Source of the DNA: Filomicrobium sp.
GTDB lineage: Bacteria; Pseudomonadota; Alphaproteobacteria; Rhizobiales; Hyphomicrobiaceae
Reading direction: 5' to 3'
DNA: 64,000 bases
Assembly (NCBI GenBank): GCA_017792465.1
Contig: CP051234.1
Span: 2,822,501-2,886,500 of the forward strand
The notes below the pieces were generated by a model. It was not told the DNA's origin and searched no databases. It saw only the letters and a program-made list of their open reading frames with translations. A program made the translations under genes and the position numbers. Shown here piece after piece: positions 8,145 to 16,730 of the stretch; positions within the stretch are counted from its first letter, which is position 1, and each line of letters starts with the position of its first letter.

Positions 8145-11100
8145 ATGTACCCAGAGTTCCAACCTGAAGAGGGCTACCGTCTGCTGCCGCGTGCAGTTGA
8201 GGACGGGCTGCGCCAATTTCTCGGGCGGGGAACTGGGTTTGCGCTTCTCGGATTTTTGGTGGTCGCCTGGCTGTCGCTGGTGACCTGGTCGGTCAATGAT
8301 CCGAGTCTGACGCATGTGACCCGCGAGCCGGCAAGTAATCTCTTTGGATATTTTGGCGCAGTTATCTCCGACTTGATGCTGCAGACGCTCGGGCTGGCGA
8401 GCGCGGCGTTGCTGTTTGCGCCGATGTTCTGGGCGCTGGAGCTGGCGCATGTCGGTCAGGTCAAGGGGGCGCGCTGGAAGATCCTTGCACAGGCGGCCTG
8501 TGTTCTGCTGCTGGCTGGCGCATTCGCGGCTGTTCCCAAAATTGTCGACTGGCCGCTTAATCACGGCTACGGCGGTATCGCTGGCGATGGGCTTTTGTCG
8601 CTGGCGTTGTGGGGGACAAACCAGTTTGCGGCACCTTATGCGGTGTTGTTGAGCGGTTTCGTGATGGGTCTGGCCGGCGCCTATTTTGGTTTTACCGCCA
8701 GTGGGATCGAACTGGCTTCGATGAAGCGGTTTGGTCAGTCTGCGTTGGAAGCCGGTCAGGATCGTCTGCGCCAGCGTTACGGTTTGGCGCCGAAACCGCG
8801 CCGGCCAAGCGGTCCGCGGGAGCCGGGACGCGAAAAGCGAACTTACGCCTATCGCGCATCACATGCGGTGGACCGCCATCGGCATGAGGACGTAGGCGAG
8901 CCGGATGAACCGCGCCGGATGCGGGGCTGGGAGGCCGCTGACGACGACGATCGAGACCGGTACCGGTATTCGGAGGATGATTATCAGTCGCGCCGCTATG
9001 GCATTCGGCTGCCGACCGGCAAGCCGCAAAATGCCGTTGAGCGCGAAGAGCCTCGTGAACCGACACGTCCGGAGCTGAAGCGTCCGGCGCCGGCGCAAAA
9101 GCCAGCGGTCGAGAAGGTTGCTGCAAAGCCGCCGGAGCAGGATCCTGACATTGACGAATTCGATCCGTTTACGAAGCACGATCCTGACTTCGAGGAGGCG
9201 ACCGAGGAGGGAAGCCGACGGATCGCGGCGAAGTTTGCTCCTGCAGGTGCTCCCGCAGCGCACGCCACTACGCATGGCGATGGGGGTAAGCCTCGGTTTG
9301 GCATCGGGCTTTCCGAACGTCGACATGCCCAAGAGCCATTGGAAAAGAAGCCTGATCAGGTAGCCCGGCCAAAGTTGCCGCCAGAAAAGCCGCGTCGCCC
9401 GAAAGAGGAACGGGTTGAAGCGGCTGATCGCGCAGAACGCAAAGAGACAAATGGAAAGGCGCCATTGCCGAAAGCGGCCGCGGCGCCGGAAGCGATTTCG
9501 GCAGATGGGACTCAGCCCGAGTTGCCCGGTCTGTTCGAAGCGCCTCAGTCATCGGACGCCAAGCAGCCGCCGAAGCGGGTTCGCAAAACGGTCAAGGCAA
9601 AACGTGGCGGGCTCTTTGGCGCTCGACCGATGCGCGTTGCCAAAGAGCGTTCTGCGGATTCGGCTCGGTCAATAGCCGAAGAAGCGCCAGAGATTCCGGT
9701 ATCAGAACCGGACTCCGATCAGGTTAGGCAAGTTGGGCAGAATCGCGGGGAGTCTCGCGACACGTCATCACCTGCGGTTGAGCCTGTCGCGCCAGCGGAG
9801 CCTGAAGAGTATGTGGTTCATCTCGATGAGTTTGAGCCGTTGCCCGAGCCAGATCTCGGCGCCGCGGCCGGTCCGCGTCCAAAGCTGAAGATGGCGGGTG
9901 GTTATCATCGTCCATCGCTCAATCTTCTTGGCCGCACGCCGGCGGCACGCCCGGGTCCGGAAATGACGCAGGCCGTGCTGCGCGGGACGTCGCGCCTGCT
10001 GGAGGATGTGCTGGAGCGCTTCGGCGTGAACGGGGAGATGTCGGAAATCCGGCCCGGTCCGGTTGTGACCGTCTATCAGTTCGCTCCGGAGAAGGGGACG
10101 AACACGTCGCGGGTCATCGGGCTGGCTGACGATATTGCGCGGGCGATGAGCGTCGGTTCGGCGCGTGTAGTTGCGTTCGATGGCGGCAACGAGATCGGGA
10201 TTGAGCTGCCGAATGTGCATCGCGCGCAAGTTGGTTTGCGCGAGGTGCTGTGCACCGAATCCTATCGCTCCAGTGGCGGCGAACTGCCGATCGCGCTGGG
10301 TGTCTCGATGGGGGGCAGCCCGGTTGTCGCCAACCTCGCAGACTTTTCGAATACTCTGATTGTGGGCGCGCCGGGCTCCGGCAAGTCGACCTGCCTCAAG
10401 TCGATGATTCTGTCGCTCGTTTATCGGAACTCTCCGAGTGAGTGCCGTTTCTTGATGATCGACAGCGGCTATCTGGATTTCGCGGCGTTCAACGACGTCA
10501 GCCACCTGCTGGCGCCGGTGATCAGCGAGACCGGGCCGGCGTGCGCGGCGCTGGACTGGCTGGTCGCCGAAATTGATGAACGCGCCAAGCGCATGGCAAA
10601 GCTCTCTGCGCGCACGCTCGATGTGTTCAACAATCGGGTTCGTCATGCTCGCAAGCGCGGCGAGATGATCGCCCGGACGGTGCATACGGGTTTTTGTGAC
10701 AAGACCGGTCAACCGATCTACGAGCACGTAGAGATGGAATTCGAGCCGATGCCGCACATCGCGGTGTTTATCGACGACCTTTGCGATCTGATGGGGATGC
10801 ATGGCCCGCGGGTCGAGGATGCTCTAGTGCAGATCGGCGCGCGCGGTAAAAGCGTTGGTATTCATCTGATCGCAGGAACCAGGACGACGGCTGAGTTGTG
10901 CGTCACCAGGGCGTTGCAGGACAGTTTCCAGAGCCGGCTGGTGTTCAAGCTCGGATCGAAGGCATGTTCGCGCAAGATGCTGGGGGATCAGGGTGCCGAA
11001 CAGTTGTTGGAGTTTGGCGACATGATCCTGCAGACCGAGCCTAGCTATAATTTGCGGGTCCATACCGCGCACGTGACGCAAGATGAGTTTGAAGCGGTTG

Positions 11101-11174
11101 CGCAATCGATGCGTGACGCGTGCCGCCCGAAGTATTGGCCAAGTCTCATGGCGGCCTTAAAAGATAACTCCTAA
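8145..11174 (+). CDS. ftsK: Divergent FtsK-type DNA translocase lacking the gamma domain
   Basis: A 1009-aa FtsK/SpoIIIE protein. Four membrane segments (about 31-49, 67-96, 112-130, 145-182) are followed by a long charged/proline-rich linker (about 200-590) and then the motor. Walker A is GAPGSGKST (about 740-748) in place of the usual GTTGSGKS. Walker B is VFIDDL (about 874-879), with Asp where FtsK normally has the catalytic Glu. The RecA-like core continues to GDQGAEQLLEFGDM and ends at KDNS. The winged-helix gamma domain that reads KOPS and activates XerD in typical FtsK is absent, and no frameshifted remnant follows. The aminotransferase-ftsK-lolA order resembles the usual alphaproteobacterial ftsK locus. 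A canonical copy may exist elsewhere. Confidence 0.9.
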   Translation: MYPEFQPEEGYRLLPRAVEDGLRQFLGRGTGFALLGFLVVAWLSLVTWSVNDPSLTHVTREPASNLFGYFGAVISDLMLQTLGLASAALLFAPMFWALELAHVGQVKGARWKILAQAACVLLLAGAFAAVPKIVDWPLNHGYGGIAGDGLLSLALWGTNQFAAPYAVLLSGFVMGLAGAYFGFTASGIELASMKRFGQSALEAGQDRLRQRYGLAPKPRRPSGPREPGREKRTYAYRASHAVDRHRHEDVGEPDEPRRMRGWEAADDDDRDRYRYSEDDYQSRRYGIRLPTGKPQNAVEREEPREPTRPELKRPAPAQKPAVEKVAAKPPEQDPDIDEFDPFTKHDPDFEEATEEGSRRIAAKFAPAGAPAAHATTHGDGGKPRFGIGLSERRHAQEPLEKKPDQVARPKLPPEKPRRPKEERVEAADRAERKETNGKAPLPKAAAAPEAISADGTQPELPGLFEAPQSSDAKQPPKRVRKTVKAKRGGLFGARPMRVAKERSADSARSIAEEAPEIPVSEPDSDQVRQVGQNRGESRDTSSPAVEPVAPAEPEEYVVHLDEFEPLPEPDLGAAAGPRPKLKMAGGYHRPSLNLLGRTPAARPGPEMTQAVLRGTSRLLEDVLERFGVNGEMSEIRPGPVVTVYQFAPEKGTNTSRVIGLADDIARAMSVGSARVVAFDGGNEIGIELPNVHRAQVGLREVLCTESYRSSGGELPIALGVSMGGSPVVANLADFSNTLIVGAPGSGKSTCLKSMILSLVYRNSPSECRFLMIDSGYLDFAAFNDVSHLLAPVISETGPACAALDWLVAEIDERAKRMAKLSARTLDVFNNRVRHARKRGEMIARTVHTGFCDKTGQPIYEHVEMEFEPMPHIAVFIDDLCDLMGMHGPRVEDALVQIGARGKSVGIHLIAGTRTTAELCVTRALQDSFQSRLVFKLGSKACSRKMLGDQGAEQLLEFGDMILQTEPSYNLRVHTAHVTQDEFEAVAQSMRDACRPKYWPSLMAALKDNS

Positions 11175-11436
11175 GGACTTTGCGGGCCTGCAGGATTTTC
11201 AGTTGGTGATATTTGCGGTGGAACGGCTGACCCTTCGTCGGCTCAACGGTTGCGTTTGCCTGCTTTTGTTGCGATCAACGCTGTAAATAGACGGTTTGCG
11301 CTTGGATTTGGCGGCAACTCATGGTCGCGCCTACATCTTGTCGCATTGTTTTCCAACAAGGCAGATAAGAGTCCCAGGCGGATCGGGGCCGTAAGTTTTC
11401 AAGAAAACATGAACGGGGACGGGGGAACAGGACCTT

Positions 11437-12147
11437 ATGAACGCGAAATCATTGCTCAAGACAGGCTGTCTGGCAGGGCTGCTCGCCATGGCTATGGGCT
11501 ATGGGATCGCCGCGCAAGCGGAGGAGGCGGGCAAAGCGAACGCTGCGGGGTCTGGCTGGAGTGCTGAAGTCGCGCCGGGCGGTACTGGATCCTTGACGCT
11601 CGATGCGAACCAAACCGCGATGGTTGAAAAGGTCAATGGTTACTTCAACGACTTGAAGACGCTTCGGGGTGATTTCGTTCAGACGGACGCCAACGGCGAA
11701 ACGATGAAGGGCAAGTTCAAGATGAAGCGCCCCGGCATGTTCCGGTTCGATTACGCGCGCCCTTCACGTCAGGTCGTCATTTCGGATGGCACCTACCTGG
11801 CGGTCCAGGATCACGACCTCAACAACGAGGATCGCGTCGCACTCGATCAGACGCCTTTCCGGGTTTTGTTGCGCGCGGACGTCAATTTGCTGAGGGATTC
11901 GGTCATTTCCGAGGTTCAGGAAAATGACACCGACATTCTTCTTGCGCTGCAAGATAAAAGCCCGGATTCGCCAGGCCGGATCAGGCTTGTTCTGTCGAAG
12001 ACCCCTGAGCTTACTTTGAAGGAATGGATTACCAACGATGCGCAGGGTTTAGAGACGCGCGTCGAGGTTATGGACGTCGAGCGCGACACCGAAATCGATG
12101 CCAGCGAATTCGTCATCAAGGCCCCAGGCAGCCCTTTTCCACAGTAG
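11437..12147 (+). CDS. lolA: Outer-membrane lipoprotein carrier LolA family
   Basis: A 236-aa periplasmic protein that would ferry lipoproteins from LolCDE to the outer membrane. It has a signal peptide of about 26 residues ending AAQA, a Gly/Ala linker and the LolA barrel: YFNDLKTLRGDFVQ, KMKRPGMFRFDY (about 98-109) and VISDGTYLAVQD. The last half repeats the usual 'P.R.LL....' and lipid-cavity strands. The start has GGAAC/GGACC purine-rich sequence upstream. It lies 262 bp downstream of ftsK on the same strand, as in many Rhizobiales-type genomes. LolB is not expected, because alphaproteobacteria generally lack it. Confidence 0.85.
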   Translation: MNAKSLLKTGCLAGLLAMAMGYGIAAQAEEAGKANAAGSGWSAEVAPGGTGSLTLDANQTAMVEKVNGYFNDLKTLRGDFVQTDANGETMKGKFKMKRPGMFRFDYARPSRQVVISDGTYLAVQDHDLNNEDRVALDQTPFRVLLRADVNLLRDSVISEVQENDTDILLALQDKSPDSPGRIRLVLSKTPELTLKEWITNDAQGLETRVEVMDVERDTEIDASEFVIKAPGSPFPQ

Positions 12148-12267
12148 TTTCTCTACTGGCACACGAATCAGCGTGCGCGTGGCTGATACGCATCAGTGCA
12201 ACCGTTTATGTTGGAGCAATTCTTTAGAATCCGTTCACGTTTTCGTGAAGTAGGGGGGGAGCCACTA

Positions 12268-12295
12268 TTGACCAAATGGAAACTGTGTCTAAATT
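12268..12295 (+). promoter_or_regulatory. Sigma-70-like promoter
   Basis: TTGACC at 12268-12273, a 16-bp spacer, and TAAATT at 12290-12295. No coding start lies downstream before the hairpins at 12363 and 12402, so it would drive a short RNA. Confidence 0.4.
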
Positions 12296-12301
12296 GGAAT
12301 T

Positions 12302-12440
12302 AGTCAGGCGCGTCAATTTTTGTTTCGGTAGTGCCCCCCGTCTAGCCGAAGATGCAGCCTGAGATGCCGGCTTCCCTCCCGGCATCAAGCGCGGAAGCGC
12401 CGACGCCCAGTCTCTCCCCCCGAGACTGGGCGTCCTTCAT
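12302..12440 (+). ncRNA. Candidate small RNA with two hairpins
   Basis: The 12148-12660 gap has no convincing gene. It contains the promoter-like pair above, then hairpin 1 (GATGCCGG at 12363-12370 with CCGGCATC at 12379-12386) and hairpin 2 (a perfect 13-bp stem, 12402-12414 with 12422-12434, C-rich loop). Only a weak T-tract (CTTCATTTTA) follows. The layout fits a free-standing RNA of about 140 nt or a long untranslated end of lolA. This is inference from structure alone. Confidence 0.35.
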
Positions 12441-12660
12441 TTTAGGGCTTTCAACGGCCCTGTTTGCCCAGTTCATCGGACGATTCAGCTTTGCGGTTGT
12501 GTTTGGCATTATGTTGCGCTCGCGAAGATGAATCGGGTTTAGGCAGCAAATCTGTTCGGACTTGGGCCGACATTGCGTCATGGTTAATTTCCGGTGGACG
12601 ACCACTGGATACTCTAGCGGTTAGAGGCCATGGCGATGCTTCAGACCGGTTCTGGCTGGC

Positions 12661-13137
12661 CTAGTGCAGTTGGGCACTTGTGCTCCAGTCGGACAAAGAC
12701 TGGTCGGCTTGGCGAAGGTCGTCCGACAAGGATTTCAAGCGGCCTGTGATGCAGGTGAGGAAGTGGTCTGCCAGACTTGGATCAAGCTCCATCTGCGCAT
12801 GCATCTCTGAGCGCTGGAGCCTCAGAGCCTTGACGGTCCCGCGCGCAACGACCGTCGAAGAATGCATGCTTTCGACCAGCATCGCCATTTCGCCGACCAG
12901 CGATCCGGCCGGGATCGGTTCGGGGACACCGCTGTAGTCGAAGCCGGATACCTTGACGGCGTCACCCGAGACGATGAGGACGGCGGCGTCTCCAATGGCA
13001 TCTTCTTCAATGATGACGCTGCCCGGGCGATAGATGATGCGTTCGGCACGGCGGGCGATCTCTGTGATCTGCAGGGGTTTCAAACCTTTGAAAATCGGCA
13101 AAGGCAATAATGGTCTAACGAGGACATCAATGGCCAT
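12661..13137 (-). CDS. Stand-alone cyclic-nucleotide-binding-like domain protein
   Basis: A 158-aa protein consisting of one CRP-type beta-roll and C-helix (about 12-140) without a DNA-binding domain. The phosphate-binding cassette reads AGSLVGEMAML..., keeping Gly82 and Glu83, but the arginine that grips the cyclic phosphate is replaced (MHSSTVVA; His92 in the Arg position). Binding of cAMP or cGMP is therefore doubtful. Such single-domain proteins usually regulate a partner protein or bind another ligand. The gene is transcribed alone. The role is unknown. Confidence 0.8.
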   Translation of the reverse strand: MAIDVLVRPLLPLPIFKGLKPLQITEIARRAERIIYRPGSVIIEEDAIGDAAVLIVSGDAVKVSGFDYSGVPEPIPAGSLVGEMAMLVESMHSSTVVARGTVKALRLQRSEMHAQMELDPSLADHFLTCITGRLKSLSDDLRQADQSLSDWSTSAQLH

Positions 13138-13398
13138 AGCAATGCTTCCTACTTTGTATGCAGCGAGAACTGACGCGAGGAACTGCGCCTGGGCTGACTT
13201 ACAAAACAGGAACGCGGGGCCCGGGGACGTGACGCGAGGTTGGTGCGATTCGGTCTTACGCGTCCAGGATACGGCCAGTTTGCGGGCCTTTTGTGTTGAT
13301 AGGCTGTGAATTGGCTTGGGATGAGCAGGCGGTGCCGAGCGGCGCTCGCGCAGGCACGATGGTGTGGAATTGAAGCTTGGAGCTCGGCGGCCTTCCGC

Positions 13399-14199
13399 TC
13401 AGACCTTGGTCAGCACGAGATAGGCCGAAAATGCCAAGACGGCCGACAAGATGAGGCGCAAGATCCAGTCGGGGAATTTCGATGTGAGCCGCGAGCCGAG
13501 CATGATGCCGGGTATCGAGCCTACCAGCAGTGCGGCAAGCAGGGTGTAGTCGACGTTGCCAATCGAAAGATGCCCGAAGCCTGAAATCAGTGTCAGGGGA
13601 ACGGCATGAACAATGTCGGTTCCGACGATGTGACGGGCGCGCAGCATCGGATAGAGCAGCGTCAGGACCGTGACCCCGATGGCGCCGGCACCAACCGAAC
13701 TCAAGGTCACGATGGCGCCGATCAACAGCCCCATAGAAATGGTTGCGATGGGACGGATCTTGATCGTTCTCGAACGAAATTTGGTCCGTCGGGTCAGAAG
13801 GATCGGGATCAGCGGTACGGCGATGGCGCTGACAACGAGCGTCACCGCCAAAACCGACCGGATCGACGTGCCGAGAACGTTTTTGTTGCTTTGGAAGATG
13901 AAGATGACGGCCAGCGTCGCGAGCGCCGCGGCGATGCTGCCGAACGACAGATAGGCCAGGATCTTCCAGTTGACGTGCCCCAACTTGTGGTGGCGCCAAG
14001 CGCCGCCAATTTTTGTCAGGCCGGCAAAAAGCAAATCCGTTCCAACCGCGACGGCCGGCGAAACGCCAAAACCGGAGATGAGCAATGGCGTTGTGATCGC
14101 TCCTGCGCCGACGCCGGTCAAACCGACAAGCAGGCCGACCAGAAATCCGCTCAGGGAGATCTGGACCAGGACCGGCAATGACAAGAATTCAGTGAGCAT
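13399..14199 (-). CDS. TauE/SafE family permease (sulfite exporter-like)
   Basis: A 266-aa integral membrane protein with about eight helices and the two inverted DUF81 repeats. The first repeat begins GFLVGLLVGLTGVGAGAITTP (18-38) and the second LLIGAIVTLSSVGAGAIGVT (about 158-177); both carry the G-x-G-x-G-x glycine run. Family members export sulfite, sulfoacetate or other organic anions. The substrate cannot be read from sequence. No sulfur-metabolism gene is adjacent except a DsrE-fold protein 20 kb away. Confidence 0.88.
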   Translation of the reverse strand: MLTEFLSLPVLVQISLSGFLVGLLVGLTGVGAGAITTPLLISGFGVSPAVAVGTDLLFAGLTKIGGAWRHHKLGHVNWKILAYLSFGSIAAALATLAVIFIFQSNKNVLGTSIRSVLAVTLVVSAIAVPLIPILLTRRTKFRSRTIKIRPIATISMGLLIGAIVTLSSVGAGAIGVTVLTLLYPMLRARHIVGTDIVHAVPLTLISGFGHLSIGNVDYTLLAALLVGSIPGIMLGSRLTSKFPDWILRLILSAVLAFSAYLVLTKV

Positions 14200-14645
14200 T
14201 CAGCCTCGGGTCTCAAGCACGGCAACGTTTCGCATTGTCCGAGCGCGGATCGCGAATTCTTCGCACATTGCTATTCCAAGCAAGTGACGAACGGGTCAAT
14301 TGGCACATTAGCGGGTTTGGGAGGATTGGGAGAGATTTTACGCGCCGTGCGAAGTTTCATACGAGGTGCCACCGACACTTGCAACTGACGTCAAGTTGTC
14401 GCTTGGGGAAATACTGTTTTTGACTGCTCAACAAGATGCTTTGTTTGGCCTGATTCAAGAAATGAGTTTGTTTAGAATAGTTCAAATGTAGAATTGATAA
14501 TCTTCGTCAAGTGCTCTCGAGGCAAAAAGGTCAGTTGACTTGGCTTTCGCTATGTTTTTACCTCTCGCATTATCGGCGGCTGCAATGTCGCTGGTTTTCG
14601 ATATGCCCATGGCGGGGCCTTGACCCCCGTTGATCGGAGAAAAAA
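14200..14645. other. Intergenic region between permease and ferric-binding protein
   Basis: About 445 bp between divergent genes. The right half is AT-rich and should hold the promoter of the iron-binding protein gene, including the palindrome listed at 14471-14487. No gene is called in it. Confidence 0.5.
14471..14487. promoter_or_regulatory. Palindrome resembling an Irr/ICE-type operator
   Basis: TTTAGAATAGTTCAAAT approximates a 7-3-7 inverted repeat TTTAGAA-N3-TTCTAAA with two mismatches. It lies about 160 nt upstream of the ferric-binding protein start. Irr sites of this general form control iron genes in Rhizobiales. The match is by eye. Confidence 0.35.
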
Positions 14646-15707
14646 ATGAACAGCTATTTGAAGCCTGCTCATCGTAGCAGCGCACTTTTCGCCGCGTTTG
14701 TTGCGGCGTTTTCCGGCGGAGCCGTTTCCTCAGTCCAAGCTGCCGACGAAGTAAATATCTACTCCTATCGAGAGCCTGGCCTGATCGCGCCGCTTCTTTC
14801 TGCCTTCACAAAAGAAACCGGTATCAAGACGAACGTCGTTTACGCCAAGAAAGGCCTGAATGAACGTGCGGCTGCAGAGGGCAAAAACAGCCCTGTCGAC
14901 GTGATTTTGACCGTTGACATCAAGCGCCTGACCGATGCCGAGGAAAAAGGCATCACCCAGTCCGTGAAATCGGAAAAAATCGACGCCAATATTCCCGCCA
15001 ACTACCGTGATCCTGATGGTCATTGGATCGGGCTGTCTCAGCGCGCGCGGCTGATCTATGCTTCGAAGGATCGGGTCGAACAAGATTCGATCACGTACGA
15101 AGAACTCGCCGATCCTAAGTGGAAAGGCAAAATCTGTAGCCGTTCCGGCCAGCACTCCTACAACATCGGCCTTCTATCATCGATTATTGCTCACGAAGGT
15201 GCTGAAAAAGCTGAAGCGTGGGCGCGGGCTTTGAAAAACAACCTGGCGCGTAAGCCGTCGGGTAATGACCGCGCACAGGTCAAAGGCATCTATTCGGGTG
15301 AATGCGATCTCGCGATCGGCAACAGCTATTACATGGCTGCGATGCAGAACAACGTGAAGAAGCCTGAGCAGCAGGAATGGGCGAAGTCCGTGAAGTTGCT
15401 GTTTCCTAACTCCGATGGGCGCGGCACGCACGTCAACATCTCGGGCGCGGCCTTGGCTAAATACGCTCCGCACAAGGATGCCGGCGTCAAGCTGATCGAG
15501 TTTTTGGCATCCGAAAAGGGACAGGAAATCTACGCTGAGGCGGTCAACGAATATCCGCTGAAGGAAGGTGTTCCAACGTCCAAGCTCGTCGCGAGCTGGG
15601 GAACCTTGAAAGCCGACAAGCTGCCGCTTGAAGACATTGCGAAAAACGCGAACAAGGCTTCAGAGATCATGGACAAGGTCCAGTACGATCTGGGTCCGCA
15701 GAGCTGA
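14646..15707 (+). CDS. Fe(III) ABC transporter substrate-binding protein (FbpA/FutA-like)
   Basis: A 353-aa periplasmic binding protein. The signal peptide ends at SSVQA (about residue 32) and the mature protein begins with VNIYSYRE, the hallmark of the ferric-binding family. The paired iron-ligand tyrosines appear at Y228-Y229 in GNSYYMAA, with another likely at Y39 or Y41. GGAG precedes the ATG by about 8 nt. The permease and ATPase partners are not adjacent, so this is an orphan component, or the transporter is encoded elsewhere. The upstream palindrome suggests iron control. A strong terminator follows at 15796. Confidence 0.92.
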   Translation: MNSYLKPAHRSSALFAAFVAAFSGGAVSSVQAADEVNIYSYREPGLIAPLLSAFTKETGIKTNVVYAKKGLNERAAAEGKNSPVDVILTVDIKRLTDAEEKGITQSVKSEKIDANIPANYRDPDGHWIGLSQRARLIYASKDRVEQDSITYEELADPKWKGKICSRSGQHSYNIGLLSSIIAHEGAEKAEAWARALKNNLARKPSGNDRAQVKGIYSGECDLAIGNSYYMAAMQNNVKKPEQQEWAKSVKLLFPNSDGRGTHVNISGAALAKYAPHKDAGVKLIEFLASEKGQEIYAEAVNEYPLKEGVPTSKLVASWGTLKADKLPLEDIAKNANKASEIMDKVQYDLGPQS

Positions 15708-15795
15708 TCGCGCTTTAGGTGAGCGATCAATTGAGCGGCAGCGTTTAGACTCGGTTGGCGCTCGATAGCTAAAGAAGATACGCGACAGATATTGA

Positions 15796-15829
15796 GGCCA
15801 TCCGCATGCTTTGCGGGTGGCTTTTTTTG
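15796..15829 (+). terminator. Terminator after ferric-binding protein
   Basis: A 10-bp stem with wobble (GCCATCCGCA at 15797-15806 with TGCGGGTGGC at 15812-15821) and seven Ts. Confidence 0.9.
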
Positions 15830-15849
15830 TTTGCGCGGTTTTTCAGGAG

Positions 15850-16464
15850 CTAGCCGCCGAGATCTGCGGGGCCCAGGTAGGTGACCCGGACGCGGGCTAT
15901 TCCGCGTTTCAGAAAACCCAACTCGAAGGCGGATGCGTGCGACAGGTCGATCAACCGGCCATGCAGGAAGGGTCCGCGGTCATTGACGCGCAGGACTACC
16001 GTGCGGCCGTTTTCGAGGTTTGTCACGCGGACGAGCGAGGGGAGCGGCAGCGTTGGGTGGGCGGCCGTCAGGCGGTGTTTGTCGAAGACTTCGCCGTTGG
16101 CTGTCAGCCGGCCGTGGAAGTCGTCGCCATACCAGGATGCGATGCCGGTGCGGTCGTAGTCGGGTTCATGCCGGGGGATGAATGTCTGGCCGGCGACTCT
16201 GTAGGGGTTGCCAAGTTTATAGGTGCCGCGGCGGATCGGGATTGGGCCGCCGCCGTCCCAAACACGGGGGCTCGCTTCGGTACCGGTGAAGGATGGGGAG
16301 AAGCCGCGCGAGTCGCCATCGACATTGGAGCAGGCGGCGAGCATCAAGGCCATGCCGGTGAGGGCGGAAAGCGTGGCGACTTGCGTCGCGATTGAACGCG
16401 ATCGGGCGCTCATGAAGCTCGTGCAACTGCCAATTCGCGACAGCGTACGTTCCGCCAACGCCAT
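15850..16464 (-). CDS. rlpA: RlpA-like septal-ring lipoprotein
   Basis: A 204-aa lipoprotein with a double-psi beta-barrel. RlpA proteins are lytic transglycosylases or peptidoglycan binders at division sites. The lipobox is LAAC with Cys45. The barrel runs from about residue 105: GIASWYGDDFHGRLTANGE, then LPSLVRVTNLENGR and RVNDRGPF...LIDLSHAS, which include the conserved Asp/His positions. No SPOR domain is present. I chose the ATG at 16464 because GGAGG stands 8 nt upstream. The frame is open further up but lacks a ribosome site there, and an internal ATG at 16410 would give a shorter signal peptide. It sits behind the rpsP terminator. Confidence 0.88.
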   Translation of the reverse strand: MALAERTLSRIGSCTSFMSARSRSIATQVATLSALTGMALMLAACSNVDGDSRGFSPSFTGTEASPRVWDGGGPIPIRRGTYKLGNPYRVAGQTFIPRHEPDYDRTGIASWYGDDFHGRLTANGEVFDKHRLTAAHPTLPLPSLVRVTNLENGRTVVLRVNDRGPFLHGRLIDLSHASAFELGFLKRGIARVRVTYLGPADLGG

Positions 16465-16654
16465 CTCGATTTCCTCCCACTGATCCGAACGGTTTGCTGG
16501 AGGTATAGAAACGCCATCAATTGGGCAGGCGGCATGGCGAAATCGGGGTGTTTTGGGTGCAGCAAGATGAAGGCTGGATGAAAGCGTTTTGACCGCGGAC
16601 GCTGCGCGTTTTCCTGGCAGTGGCGGCAAGCAACGCAAGCCGAGGTGGTCGAAC

Positions 16655-16690
16655 GAAAAAAAAGGCCGCCCCCGAGCGGAGCGGCCCTTT
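16655..16690 (-). terminator. Terminator of rpsP
   Basis: On the minus strand a GC-rich stem (GGGCCGC with GCGGCC arms) is followed by eight Ts (A-run at 16656-16663 on the plus strand). It closes the ffh-rpsP unit. Confidence 0.85.
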
Positions 16691-16730
16691 TGTCGAAGTC
16701 GTTTTGTTGCCCTTGGCGAGGGCAAGAAAA

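Noticed and set aside
9768-10802. 344-aa frame antisense to ftsK
   Set aside because: Overlaps the ftsK motor, which is clearly coding.
13606-14181. 191-aa frame antisense to the TauE/SafE permease
   Set aside because: Asp/Gln/Arg-rich shadow of a membrane protein gene.
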